The position numbers and the translations under genes are program-made. The notes beneath the pieces are model-generated. The model saw nothing but the letters and a program-made list of their open reading frames with translations. It made no database searches and was not told where the DNA came from. Positions 20,486 through 28,862 of a DNA stretch of 64,000 nucleotides are shown in pieces. Source of the DNA: Planctomycetales bacterium ZRK34 (GTDB lineage Bacteria > Planctomycetota > Phycisphaerae > Phycisphaerales > Zrk34); assembly GCA_014873095.1 (NCBI GenBank), contig CP050848.1:1798001-1862000 (forward strand), read 5' to 3'. Every line of letters starts with the position of its first letter. The stretch's first letter is position 1.

Positions 20486-20691
20486 GATGTACCTCCTGAA
20501 CGAAGTGCTGCGTGGCTGCGAAAGTCAGTTTGCTGCGAATGCCTGCTTGAATAAGGCTACCGCCGGGCGGCGCGGCGTCAAGGAAATTTCCCCCGAGGCC
20601 TGTTTTTTCAGAAAAATCATGTACCGCACCCGCGTCGGCAGGCGGATAAGCGGTGAGGAAGTCGTGTTTTGACCCTCCGAGGTGTTTGTCC

Positions 20692-21219
20692 ATGCCCGTG
20701 ACTGAGCAACAGATTGTGACCACCCTGCTGCGTGAGCGGCTGGCGATTTTGACGCGGATCGATGCCGTTCTCGGCGATATCCACCAGGCTGAGGACGTGC
20801 TGCAGGACCTGTCGCTGGCGGCTCTCGACAAGCGCGACAGCATCGAAGACCTCGACCACCTGCGTCACTGGTTGCGCAAGGTCGCGCGGGACATGGCGGT
20901 TGATGTGATCCGCCGCGCCGGACGACGGCCGGCCGTGCTCGACGCCTCGGTGCTCGATCGGCTCGAAACCCACTGGCAGCGATTCGACGGCCTCGAAGCC
21001 GCCGAAGTCCAGCAGATCCTCCAACATTGCATCCAACAACTTTCGCCCTACAACCGCCAACTTATCGAGCAGCGTTACCGCAACAACCTGACCGGCCGAT
21101 CGCTCGCCGAAGCGCTCGGCCGCCCGGTCAACACCGTCAAGGTCGCCCTGACGCGCGCCCATCGCACGTTGCTGAACTGCCTCCGCCGCCGACTCCAACA
21201 CGATGCGCCCCACGCATGA
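20692..21219 (+). CDS. ECF-type RNA polymerase sigma factor (module 2)
   Basis: This 175-residue sigma factor is paralogous in layout to the one at 6184. Region 2 is at about 12-80 (HQAEDVLQDLSLAAL, LRKVARDMAVDVIRRAGRR) and region 4 at about 105-165 (LSPYNRQLIEQRYRNNLTG, NTVKVALTRAHRTL). I chose ATG 20692 (MPVTEQQ) because gaggtg lies about 8-13 nt upstream. An open frame extends 13 codons further. Its stop overlaps the ATG of a FecR-type gene by four bases, pairing it with that anti-sigma candidate. Confidence 0.9.
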   Translation: MPVTEQQIVTTLLRERLAILTRIDAVLGDIHQAEDVLQDLSLAALDKRDSIEDLDHLRHWLRKVARDMAVDVIRRAGRRPAVLDASVLDRLETHWQRFDGLEAAEVQQILQHCIQQLSPYNRQLIEQRYRNNLTGRSLAEALGRPVNTVKVALTRAHRTLLNCLRRRLQHDAPHA

Positions 21220-22601
21220 ATGATGCCTCGTCCAACCCGCTGCCCCTGCTCGGCGACGCCGACGAAGCGCTCGTCGATGCCGCCATGGCCTACCTCGCCG
21301 GTGAGATGTCCGACGAGCAGCTCGATGCGTTCAACCGCCAGCTTCATGATGATGCGCATGCGCAGCAGGTTGTCGCCGCCCTGATCTGGCACCGCCGCAT
21401 GATGATCGAAACGCTCGCGCGCGGCCCCGCATCAACAACCCCCATCACCTCCACCACGCCGACGCTGAGCCCGTTCCGGGGGCGAAGCGTCTGGTACGCC
21501 GCCGCGACGATCGCTTTATTGATCACCGGCGTCACGTGGTTTGCCATGACTTCGTTCACATCGCCAGCCGACAACAGCACGCCGCAACTATCTCGCCCCG
21601 TGGCCCTGTTGACCAGTTCGACCGGCGCGACATGGGGCGGGTCGACCCTGCCGACCGCCCTGGGTTCGGAACTGGCGCCCGGCACGCTCACACTCACCGC
21701 CGGCTCCGCCCAGGTGATGTTCAACAGCGGAGCAGTGATCGACCTGGTCGCGCCGTGTGATTTCGAGTTGCTCGATACTCAGACCGGGCGACTGACGCAT
21801 GGTCAGATCACCGCCTTCGTCCCGCAGCGTGCGCGTGGGTTCACCGTCGAAGCGGAAGGTTTTGCGGTCGTCGACTGGGGCACGCGGTTCACGATGCGCG
21901 TCGGGATGGGTCTCGGCGAGCCGTCGTCGGTGATCGTTCACGAAGGTCAAGTTGAGGTCCGCACAGCCGCCCAGGCCACGATGCTGTCGGCCGCGCAGGC
22001 GGTACGGATTCACGACGGGCAGGTGCAACTTGTCAACGCCGGCTCACTGCCGACGATCGCCGCGCTGCTACCGGGCGTGGCCCGTGTCAAAGGCAATGTC
22101 ATGATGCTGCCGACCGCCCCCGAGTCGGTGGCCAGTCGTCAGCGAACCGACCACGACATGGCCATCCTGTTTGCCGAGCGTTCGAACGTGCTGCTGGAAC
22201 AGCCTCTGGCGGTGCGTATCGACAAGCCGGGCGCCTACATCGGCGACCGACTGCCCGGCGGCATCGTCAAACCCGGCATCCATGTCGACAGCTACATGCT
22301 GCACTTCGACCCCGCCGGCGACGGCCCCGAAACCGCCGGTGAAGTCAGCGGCTCGATCACCTTCAAACACCCCATCCGCGGGTTGATCACCAACCCCGGC
22401 CTGGCCGACGCCGACTCGATCTTCGGCTCGCCAACCACCGTCTACGACGACTTCATCCACCGCGGGCTTGAACACGAAGACGAGCTGACCCTGAGCCCCG
22501 ATCGGTTGACGTTGCAGTTCAAACTTAGTGCCTTTGCCGTCGACCAGGTTCGCATTCTGATCGAACACAATAACGAAGATGATGCTTTACAAGGAGACTG
22601 A
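21216..22601 (+). CDS. FecR-type anti-sigma membrane protein with C-terminal exported domain
   Basis: The 461-residue protein has a cytoplasmic head (about 1-85, MAYLAGEMSDEQLDAFNRQL, typical of anti-sigma N-termini). One membrane helix follows (about 91-112), then a FecR domain with the conserved VVDWGTRFTM core near residue 225. From about 312 to the end there is a separate exported domain (VDSYMLHFDP, SGSITFKHPIRGLI). This domain is also known from planctomycete PEP-CTERM proteins. Unlike module 1, it does not obviously match the neighbouring secreted protein. The start overlaps the sigma stop (ATGA). The next gene begins four bases after the stop behind a strong aaggaga site. Confidence 0.82.
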   Translation: MNDASSNPLPLLGDADEALVDAAMAYLAGEMSDEQLDAFNRQLHDDAHAQQVVAALIWHRRMMIETLARGPASTTPITSTTPTLSPFRGRSVWYAAATIALLITGVTWFAMTSFTSPADNSTPQLSRPVALLTSSTGATWGGSTLPTALGSELAPGTLTLTAGSAQVMFNSGAVIDLVAPCDFELLDTQTGRLTHGQITAFVPQRARGFTVEAEGFAVVDWGTRFTMRVGMGLGEPSSVIVHEGQVEVRTAAQATMLSAAQAVRIHDGQVQLVNAGSLPTIAALLPGVARVKGNVMMLPTAPESVASRQRTDHDMAILFAERSNVLLEQPLAVRIDKPGAYIGDRLPGGIVKPGIHVDSYMLHFDPAGDGPETAGEVSGSITFKHPIRGLITNPGLADADSIFGSPTTVYDDFIHRGLEHEDELTLSPDRLTLQFKLSAFAVDQVRILIEHNNEDDALQGD

Positions 22602-22604
22602 ACC

Positions 22605-24056
22605 ATGAGACAAGGAAAGACCCATGTGTTTGCGATCGCCTGCACACTCACCCTCATCGCGTTGCTGACAGGCAATGCCCGCGCCGCGCTGCTGCTGTAC
22701 GAACCGTTCGACTACACCAGCGGTCAGAACCTCGCCGGCCAGGGTGGCTCCGAACTCGGGTTCGACAACGGCTCGTCATGGAACTTCGGCGGCGCTCATG
22801 CGATGACCATCACCACCGGTTCGGTCGCTTTTGGCGATCTGAGCGTCAGCGGCAACAGCGGCTACGCCGCATCGGACAACCCGACCAACGAGATCTCCGC
22901 CGCGATCCGTGCGATCAACTTCAACATCGCCGCCGGCGAGGTATGGATGTCGTGGTTGACCCGCACCGACATCACCACCACCTTCAGCGGCCAGGGGCTG
23001 TCGCTGAACAGCGTCGGCGGCAATCAGGACTTCGCCCTGTTTTCGAAGCGAAACACTTCAACCGGGGCCGGCGTGATCAAGTACGGCGCCGCCGGCGCCA
23101 ACGCCGATACCGGCGCTGGCCTGGTCAACGGCGAGTCGTACCTGATCATTGGCAAGTTCGACGCGGGCGCCAGCGGCAACGGCACGATGTGGATGGTCAG
23201 CGAAAGTGAATTCGCCTCGATTTCAGCCGACGGCGTCACCGAAGCGGAGCTCAACAGCGCGGTCAGCGCATCGCGCATCGCCACCGTGGCTGACACGACC
23301 ATGCCCGTGGTCGCTGACAACGGCACGCTGCGCCTGAATGTGGTGGACACCACCGGCTCGGCCGGCCACGCTTTTGCTTTCGATGAATTCCGCGTCGGCA
23401 CCAGCGTGGCGGATGTCACCCCGACCGGGCAGGTGTTGGCGAAGTACAGTTTCGCCCTGCCGGAAACGGGCACTTTCAGCGGGCCGCAGTTCGCATCGTC
23501 TGACACCAAGCCCAGCACCACCGCCTCGAACCTCGCCAACCACGGATTCACCGGCGGCGGGGCCGACAAGTACATCATCGACAACACCACCTTCAACACC
23601 AGCGACAGCACCAGCCCCGGGTTGAACCTCGCCAACGCCGACGACACCTCCGCCACCAACTACGTCAGCTTCACCATCGACCCCACCGAAAACGCGGAGG
23701 TGACCTACACCCGCATGTCCCTGTTCACCGGCGGGTACTTCGCCAACGACGAGTACAACATCGAACTGCGCGTCGTCATCGGCGGCGGACTCGAACAGGT
23801 GCTCTATTCGACAACCAATACCAGCGGCACGGCCAACAACAGCGCCGTGGTTCCGATGAGCTTCGACTTTGCGGATTTCACCTCGGCCCAGACGACCGAG
23901 TGGCGACTGTACGTGTGGAACGCTGATGACAATGTCGGCGGCATCCGTTTCGATGACATCACCCTGATCGGGGTGGTCACCGTGCCGTTACCCGCAGCGC
24001 TGCCGGCGGGGCTTGTCATGTTTGGTCTGATCTCATTGCGCCGCCGCGCCCATTAA
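22605..24056 (+). CDS. Secreted protein with VPLPA-CTERM-type sorting signal
   Basis: The 483-residue exported protein has a signal peptide (about 1-28, ending ARA). The body is rich in Asn, Ser, Thr and Gly and begins LLYEPFDY, a common start of planctomycete LamG-like extracellular proteins. A second beta-rich unit lies at about 285-455. The C-terminus carries the tripartite tag [10 protein letters not shown], a hydrophobic helix and RRRAH, which matches the VPLPA-CTERM variant of exosortase signals. The ribosome binding site is aaggaga. It is the third gene of module 2, after the sigma and FecR genes. I infer a surface or matrix role. No enzymatic motif is visible. Confidence 0.82.
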   Translation: MRQGKTHVFAIACTLTLIALLTGNARAALLLYEPFDYTSGQNLAGQGGSELGFDNGSSWNFGGAHAMTITTGSVAFGDLSVSGNSGYAASDNPTNEISAAIRAINFNIAAGEVWMSWLTRTDITTTFSGQGLSLNSVGGNQDFALFSKRNTSTGAGVIKYGAAGANADTGAGLVNGESYLIIGKFDAGASGNGTMWMVSESEFASISADGVTEAELNSAVSASRIATVADTTMPVVADNGTLRLNVVDTTGSAGHAFAFDEFRVGTSVADVTPTGQVLAKYSFALPETGTFSGPQFASSDTKPSTTASNLANHGFTGGGADKYIIDNTTFNTSDSTSPGLNLANADDTSATNYVSFTIDPTENAEVTYTRMSLFTGGYFANDEYNIELRVVIGGGLEQVLYSTTNTSGTANNSAVVPMSFDFADFTSAQTTEWRLYVWNADDNVGGIRFDDITLIGVVTVPLPAALPAGLVMFGLISLRRRAH

Positions 24057-24058
24057 AG

Positions 24059-24103
24059 CCCGGGGACTGCCGTCCCCGGGGTCCGCAAGCTGTCAGCTTG
24101 CGG
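24059..24103. terminator. Two tandem perfect hairpins between the VPLPA-CTERM gene and the pseudopilin gene
   Basis: Hairpin 1 has arms cccggggac (24059-24067) and gtccccggg (24072-24080) with a 4-nt loop. Hairpin 2 has arms ccgcaagctg (24083-24092) and cagcttgcgg (24094-24103) around a single T. There is no T run, so a Rho-independent terminator is not certain. Attenuation, mRNA end protection or an intergenic repeat are alternatives. Confidence 0.55.
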
Positions 24104-24123
24104 CTATTGAAAGAATCCGCATC

Positions 24124-24852
24124 ATGCGCCGACTTGGTTTCACATTGATCGAACTGCTGGTGGTCGTGGCGATCATCGCGCTACTGATCGCGATCCTGCT
24201 GCCGTCGCTGAGCAAGGCGCGCGAGCAGGGCAAGCGCATCGTGTGCGCCTCGAACCTGCGCCAGACGATGATCGCCCACATCGGCTGGGCCGGTGATCAT
24301 CACGGGCAATTCGTCACCAGCCAACCCATTGATCCCACGGCCGGCAGCGGCATCTTCGCGGTGTGGATGCGCACCATTCCCAAACTCCCGGAGATCGGGA
24401 AATTCCGCGCTCATGGCGTGCTGGCCGACCAGGAACGGATCGATCCGAAAATGATGTACTGCCCGAGCTGGACCTATCCGTACATTCAGTACAACGAGTC
24501 GTACGGCAACGGCGGTGGGTGGTTTGCACCCGACGAACTGCCCGCAAGCCAGCAGTGGATTCAATCTTCGTATCACTATCGCGCCACATTCGACGCGCCC
24601 GACTGGCGCCCCGCGGAACTTACCGACCGCGGCAGCGAAGCGATCATGGCCGACGCGTTCAGCCACAATCTGCGCGGCGTCGACTTCCACCACCTCGAAG
24701 GCTACAACGTCGCCTACCTCGACGGCCACGCGGGATTCTACCTCGACAGCCAATATGAGATTCGCGACAAGGCCGGCGGCAATTATTACGTGACCGACGC
24801 CGGTTTCATCATCCAGGAAGAAGTCTGGCGCGACGACTTCTCCGGGAAGTAA
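24124..24852 (+). CDS. Type II secretion-like pseudopilin with H-X9-DG motif
   Basis: The 242-residue protein starts [14 protein letters not shown], a prepilin peptidase site (cleavage after Gly5) followed by a methylatable Phe and the hydrophobic spine with Glu at +5. The rest is globular. Near the C-terminus a His followed nine residues later by Asp-Gly (LEGYNVAYL between them) matches the H-X9-DG processing-associated motif found in large planctomycete and verrucomicrobial pilin families. It follows the VPLPA-CTERM gene by 67 bp across two hairpins and probably belongs to module 2. It is likely an exported surface or pseudopilus subunit. Confidence 0.87.
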   Translation: MRRLGFTLIELLVVVAIIALLIAILLPSLSKAREQGKRIVCASNLRQTMIAHIGWAGDHHGQFVTSQPIDPTAGSGIFAVWMRTIPKLPEIGKFRAHGVLADQERIDPKMMYCPSWTYPYIQYNESYGNGGGWFAPDELPASQQWIQSSYHYRATFDAPDWRPAELTDRGSEAIMADAFSHNLRGVDFHHLEGYNVAYLDGHAGFYLDSQYEIRDKAGGNYYVTDAGFIIQEEVWRDDFSGK

Positions 24853-24871
24853 ACACCTGCCGCGCACAATG

Positions 24872-24901
24872 AAAAAGCCCACGGTGTGACACCGTGGGCT
24901 T
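24872..24901 (-). terminator. Rho-independent terminator for glyA
   Basis: On the minus strand the stem agcccacggtgt / acaccgtgggct is followed by a run of five T. It lies just past the glyA stop codon and also faces the convergent pseudopilin gene. Confidence 0.8.
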
Positions 24902-24928
24902 CGGGGGCGTTGTTGATGGTCGCGCGGG

Positions 24929-26224
24929 TCAGTGCGGCAGGGGGAACTCTTTGCAGAGATCAACCACGTCACTGCGGACGCGCTTGGCGGTTTCGGCGTC
25001 GCCCTTGCTGGACAGCACCCGGTCGATGAACTCACCGACCTGAACCATTTCGGTTTCCTTGAAGCCGCGCGTCGTCAGGGCGGCGGCGCCGAGGCGGAGG
25101 CCGCTGGTGATCTTCGGCGGGCGCGGGTCGTTGGGGATGCCGTTCTTGTTGGTGACGATGCCGGCGGCTTCGAGCCACTGCTCGGCGTCGGCGCCGGTGA
25201 GGTCAGCATCCTTGGCGCTGAGGTCGACGAGCATGAGGTGGTTGTCGGTGCCGCCGGAGGTCAGGCGGTAGCCGGACTCGATGAGCGTCTTGGCCAGCGT
25301 CTGGGCATTGGCGACGACCTGCTTGGCGTATTGCTTGAAGTCATCCTTGAGGGCCTCGCCGTAGCAGACGGCCTTGCCGGCGATCACGTGCATGAGCGGG
25401 CCGCCCTGCATGCCGGGGAAGACCGAGCGATCGATCTTCTTGGCGATCTCTTCGTCGTTGGTCATGATCATGCCGCCGCGCGGGCCGCGGAGGGTTTTGT
25501 GCGTGGTGGTGGTCACGACATGAGCGTGCGGGAACGGCGAGGGATGCGCCCCACCGGCGACAAGACCCGCGATGTGGGCGATGTCGGCCATGAGCAGCGC
25601 GCCGCACTCATCGGCGACTTCGCGGAACTTCTTGAAGTCGATGATGCGCGGATAGGCGGAATAGCCGCAGAGGATCATCTTCGGCTGGGCTTCGAGGCAG
25701 ACCTTGCGCATCGCGTCGTAGTCGATCTGCTCGTAGCCGTCGGATTCGAGATCGTAGTTCAGCGGGTAGTGGACGGGCTTGAAGTACTTGCCGGAGAAGT
25801 TGATCTTCATGCCGTGGGAGAGGTGCCCGCCGTCGGAGAGAACCAGCGAGGCGAAGGTGTCGCCGGGCTGCATGAGAGCGAAGAACACCGCGGCATTGGC
25901 CTGGGCGCCGGAGTGGGGCTGAACGTTGACGTATTCGCAGCCGAAGAGCTGTTTGGCGCGGTTGCGGGCGAGGTTTTCGACCTGGTCGTGGTACTGACAG
26001 CCGCCGTAGTAGCGGGCGCCGGGATAACCCTCGGCGTACTTGTTGGTCAGGCACGACCCGACAGCCTCCATCACGGCCGGGGAGGTGTGGTTTTCCGAGG
26101 CGATCAGCTCGAGGGTGTGCTCCTGGCGCTGCTGCTCGGCGGAAATGATCTGCCAGACGTCGGGGTCACCGGCCTGCAGGGGGTGAACGGTCTCATGGGA
26201 CAGGGTCTGAGCTTCGGCAGCCAT
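24929..26224 (-). CDS. glyA: Serine hydroxymethyltransferase
   Basis: This 431-residue PLP enzyme interconverts serine and glycine with tetrahydrofolate, feeding one-carbon metabolism. Family signatures are clear: [14 protein letters not shown] near the N-terminus, [28 protein letters not shown] and HIAGLVAGG. The PLP-binding Lys lies in [14 protein letters not shown]. The length is close to the bacterial norm (about 415-430). It is a single gene with its own terminator. The leader on the minus strand (26225 upward) runs toward a large inverted repeat at 26313-26381. Confidence 0.97.
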   Translation of the reverse strand: MAAEAQTLSHETVHPLQAGDPDVWQIISAEQQRQEHTLELIASENHTSPAVMEAVGSCLTNKYAEGYPGARYYGGCQYHDQVENLARNRAKQLFGCEYVNVQPHSGAQANAAVFFALMQPGDTFASLVLSDGGHLSHGMKINFSGKYFKPVHYPLNYDLESDGYEQIDYDAMRKVCLEAQPKMILCGYSAYPRIIDFKKFREVADECGALLMADIAHIAGLVAGGAHPSPFPHAHVVTTTTHKTLRGPRGGMIMTNDEEIAKKIDRSVFPGMQGGPLMHVIAGKAVCYGEALKDDFKQYAKQVVANAQTLAKTLIESGYRLTSGGTDNHLMLVDLSAKDADLTGADAEQWLEAAGIVTNKNGIPNDPRPPKITSGLRLGAAALTTRGFKETEMVQVGEFIDRVLSSKGDAETAKRVRSDVVDLCKEFPLPH

Positions 26225-26312
26225 CGCGATTCTCGCTTTCGCAGAGGGGTTTTTGAGGTCGAAGTGTGCATAGTATCCCGCGCGGCGCGGTCAGGCAATG
26301 CAGGGGAGAAGT

Positions 26313-26381
26313 GGTGATGTGGCGATTTGGCGAAGTGGTGACGGATTGGAATTCGCCACTTCGCCAAATCGCCACATCACC
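26313..26381. repeat. Perfect 26-bp inverted repeat made of 8-nt words
   Basis: Left arm 26313-26338 and right arm 26356-26381 are exact reverse complements around a 17-nt spacer. Read on the plus strand, the left side parses into 8-nt words: gtggtgat, gtggcgat, ttggcgaa, gtggtgac. Twenty bases of the right arm (26356-26375) recur exactly at 62412-62431. It lies between the divergent glyA and cupin genes. It could form a long hairpin or cruciform. Confidence 0.9.
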
Positions 26382-26474
26382 CCATTCGACCGGCCCCGCC
26401 GGGGTGTCTATAAATCAGTAGACCGTCAATTTGCTGGGTTCCGTGCCATCCACCCCTCGTGCAAGGAGCCACCC

Positions 26475-26873
26475 ATGACCATCACCTCCACCCGATTGCG
26501 TCCCCATCCGTCCAAGCGGTTCGCGCCCGATGAGCACGTGTTCGATCTGAAGATCGCCGCGGATGAACTCAGGGCCGAGTCGTCCGGCCAGCGCGGCCAC
26601 AAGCAGATCACGCTGTTCAAGCACGGCCCGTCGACACTCGCGATGTTCATGTTCGACCCCGGCGCGCGGCTTGCCGACCATGTCGTCGACGGCCCCGTGA
26701 TCATGCAGGCGCTGACCGGCCACCTCTCGGTCACCACCGACGAGCGGTCCTACGCCCTGCCCGCCGGCACGCTGCTGCGCCTGGCCCCCGGCGTGCGACA
26801 CGACGTCCAGGCCTCCGAAGCGTCGCAGATGCTGATGACCGTCTGCGTCGAAGGGCCTGAATCGCACGGTTGA
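26475..26873 (+). CDS. Small cupin-domain protein
   Basis: The 132-residue protein is a single cupin beta-barrel: a first motif around ARLADHVVDG and a second around LPAGTLLRLAPGVRH. These supply possible metal-binding His residues. It starts at ATG 26475 behind aaggag. An open frame continues upstream through the inverted repeat but has no coding look. The function is not predictable. Small cupins of this sort (PF07883-like) bind sugars or small acids, or act as putative regulators. It is convergent with the SDR gene, with a 10-bp-stem hairpin between them. Confidence 0.75.
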   Translation: MTITSTRLRPHPSKRFAPDEHVFDLKIAADELRAESSGQRGHKQITLFKHGPSTLAMFMFDPGARLADHVVDGPVIMQALTGHLSVTTDERSYALPAGTLLRLAPGVRHDVQASEASQMLMTVCVEGPESHG

Positions 26874-26887
26874 ATGCGATGGTTGGG

Positions 26888-26910
26888 GCGTCGCACTTGA
26901 AGTGCGACGC
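26888..26910. terminator. Hairpin between convergent cupin and SDR genes
   Basis: Arms gcgtcgcact (26888-26897) and agtgcgacgc (26901-26910) pair perfectly around tga. No T run follows on either strand. The position just past both stop codons suggests a bidirectional terminator. Confidence 0.55.
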
Positions 26911-26916
26911 ACCGGG

Positions 26917-27750
26917 TTATTCGATGGGTTTCATCGAATCGCTGACGCCGTGGATCATGAAGCCGCCGTCGACGTTGATGCATTCGCCATTGATGAAGCG
27001 GGCGGCGGGGCTGACCAGGAACACCGCGGCGCCGGCGATTTCTTCAGCCGTGCCGAAGCGCTGCATCGGGGTGCATTCGAGGATGCGCCGGCCGCGGTCG
27101 CCGGACTCGAGAATCTTGCGGTTCTGCTCGGCGGGAACGAACCCGGGGGCGACCGCATTGATGCGGATGCCGTAAAGGCGCGGCCATTCAACCGCAAGCT
27201 GGCGCGTCAATGCCAGCAGCGCTCCCTTCGTCGCCGCGTAGGTCGTGACTTCACTCAGCGCCAGGAAACTGGTCACCGAGCAGACATTGACGATGCTGTA
27301 CCCGCCGCCCCCGGAAGCGTCTTCATCCGGCTTGCCCTGGGCGATGCACTGGCGGGCGAAGGCCTGCGCCATGTAGAACGGACCGAAGTAGTTGATGTCG
27401 AACAGTTGCTTGTGCTCGGCTTCTTCGACGTCGAGGGTGGGCTTTTTGAGGTTGGCCCCGGCGTTGTTGACGAGGATGTCGACGCGACCGAAGGTTTCAA
27501 CAACCTTGGCGACGGCGGCATCGACCGAGGCGCGATCGGCGACGTCGAGTTGCGTCGACAGCACGCTGCCTTCGGGCCGACCTTCGGAGAGCGTTTCCAG
27601 CGCCGCGGCGACCTTCTCCGGCTTGCGGGAGCCGACGGCCACCTTCGCCCCGGCGTCGAGCATCGCCTCGGCGATGGCGAGTCCGAGCCCGCCGGTGCCG
27701 CCGGTCACGATGGCGACTTTTCCGGTCAAATCAAAATTCAGACTGGCCAT
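26917..27750 (-). CDS. Short-chain dehydrogenase/reductase
   Basis: This 277-residue classical SDR is probably an NAD(P)-dependent oxidoreductase. Residues about 13-20 hold the TGGTGGLG cofactor motif, NNAG follows in the middle, and the catalytic Tyr-Lys pair lies in YAATKGA. The closest resemblance is to gluconate 5-dehydrogenase and KduD-type sugar-acid reductases, which is a family impression only. The ATG at 27750 has an aaaggag site. The open frame upstream of it (to 27789) is not needed. A short glycine-rich insertion (DASGGGGYS) precedes the catalytic strand. Confidence 0.85.
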   Translation of the reverse strand: MASLNFDLTGKVAIVTGGTGGLGLAIAEAMLDAGAKVAVGSRKPEKVAAALETLSEGRPEGSVLSTQLDVADRASVDAAVAKVVETFGRVDILVNNAGANLKKPTLDVEEAEHKQLFDINYFGPFYMAQAFARQCIAQGKPDEDASGGGGYSIVNVCSVTSFLALSEVTTYAATKGALLALTRQLAVEWPRLYGIRINAVAPGFVPAEQNRKILESGDRGRRILECTPMQRFGTAEEIAGAAVFLVSPAARFINGECINVDGGFMIHGVSDSMKPIE

Positions 27751-27860
27751 GACGGGCTCCTTTGTGTCAATTGCGGTTGAGCCCACCAAGGTATCGCGGA
27801 ATCGGGGTCATGTGCAACCGGCGTCTTGACGATCGCGCCGGCATGCGGGAAACTGGCGGG

Positions 27861-28049
27861 ATGAAACTGCTGAAACTGGGCAGTGTGCTGTTGCTGGCGG
27901 CGGTGCTTTTACCGGCCGGGGGTTGCAACACGATCGAAGGGGCCGGCCAGGATCTCGAAGCCCTGGGGCGTAACACGTCCCGCGCCGCCCGGGAGAACAA
28001 TCCCTACCGCGAGCCGGAGTCCCCGGAGCAGGCCAATCCGTACCGCTGA
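27861..28049 (+). CDS. Entericidin-like small lipoprotein
   Basis: The 62-residue precursor has a lipoprotein signal (hydrophobic core LGSVLLLAAVLLP, lipobox AGGC near residue 20). The NTIEGAGQDLEALGRN stretch after it is typical of entericidin A/B proteins, small membrane lipoproteins linked to envelope stress in enterobacteria. The tail is Pro- and Glu-rich. Its role here is unknown. It begins behind ggcggg and ends 27 bp before lutA in the same direction, so it may share a transcript with the lut genes. Confidence 0.75.
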   Translation: MKLLKLGSVLLLAAVLLPAGGCNTIEGAGQDLEALGRNTSRAARENNPYREPESPEQANPYR

Positions 28050-28076
28050 CCCCCTACCCCACGATTGATGAGTCCC

Positions 28077-28862
28077 ATGAAAGTCAGCCTCTTTGTGACC
28101 TGTCTGACCGACACGTTCTACCCCCGCGTGGGCGAGGCGGTCGTGCGTGTGCTCGAACACCTCGGCTGCGAAGTCGACTTCCCCGAGCAGCAGACCTGCT
28201 GCGGGCAGCCGATGTACAACACGGGCTGTCATAAGGATGCGGCGGACCTGGCCCGCGGGCTCATCGACGCTTTTGAAAACAGCGACATCGTCGTCACGCC
28301 GTCCGGCTCGTGCTGCGCGATGGTGCGTGACTATTACAACGAACTGCTGGCTGACGACCCGGTCTATGCCGAGCGGAGCAAGGCGTTCGTCGCCAAGACG
28401 TATGAATTCGCCGAATTTCTGCTGAACGTGCTGAAGGTCGATCTGTCCCGGTACAAGTGCACCTGGGGCGGCGGTCAGAACGGCGACCAGACCGTCAAAA
28501 CCACCTACCACTACTCGTGCCACCTGCGTGGGTTGGGCATGACCGATGAAACGGTGCGGCTGCTGGGCATGATCAAGGGCGTGGACTACGTGCCGCTTGA
28601 GAAGATCGATCAGTGCTGCGGGTTTGGCGGAACGTTTGCCGTGAAGTACCCCGAAATCAGCGGCACGATGGTGCGCGACAAAGTCGACTGCATTCAGCGC
28701 AGCGGCGCCCGCGTGCTGGTGTGCAACGACGGCGGGTGCGCCCTGAACATCACCGGCTCGCTGCACCGCGAAGGCGTGCCGATGACGACCAAACACATCG
28801 CCGAGATCATCGCCGAGGGGCTCGGACTGATGCCGATTGAACAACGGAGCAACGATCGATGA
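28077..28862 (+). CDS. lutA: L-lactate utilisation protein LutA (CCG-domain Fe-S protein)
   Basis: The 261-residue protein is one of three subunits of the LutABC L-lactate oxidation complex. It has two cysteine-rich CCG domains (EQQTCCGQPMYN with a later SGSCC, and YHYSCHLRGLG with DQCCGFGGTF). These are the HdrB/GlcF-type cluster-binding motifs. The start is set at ATG 28077 (MKVSLFVTC), which matches the family. TTG 28065 and ATG 28068 are in-frame alternatives and none has a clear Shine-Dalgarno. The stop overlaps the sulfatase ATG (ATGA), so the sulfatase is inserted between lutA and lutB in the same coupled unit. Confidence 0.92.
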   Translation: MKVSLFVTCLTDTFYPRVGEAVVRVLEHLGCEVDFPEQQTCCGQPMYNTGCHKDAADLARGLIDAFENSDIVVTPSGSCCAMVRDYYNELLADDPVYAERSKAFVAKTYEFAEFLLNVLKVDLSRYKCTWGGGQNGDQTVKTTYHYSCHLRGLGMTDETVRLLGMIKGVDYVPLEKIDQCCGFGGTFAVKYPEISGTMVRDKVDCIQRSGARVLVCNDGGCALNITGSLHREGVPMTTKHIAEIIAEGLGLMPIEQRSNDR

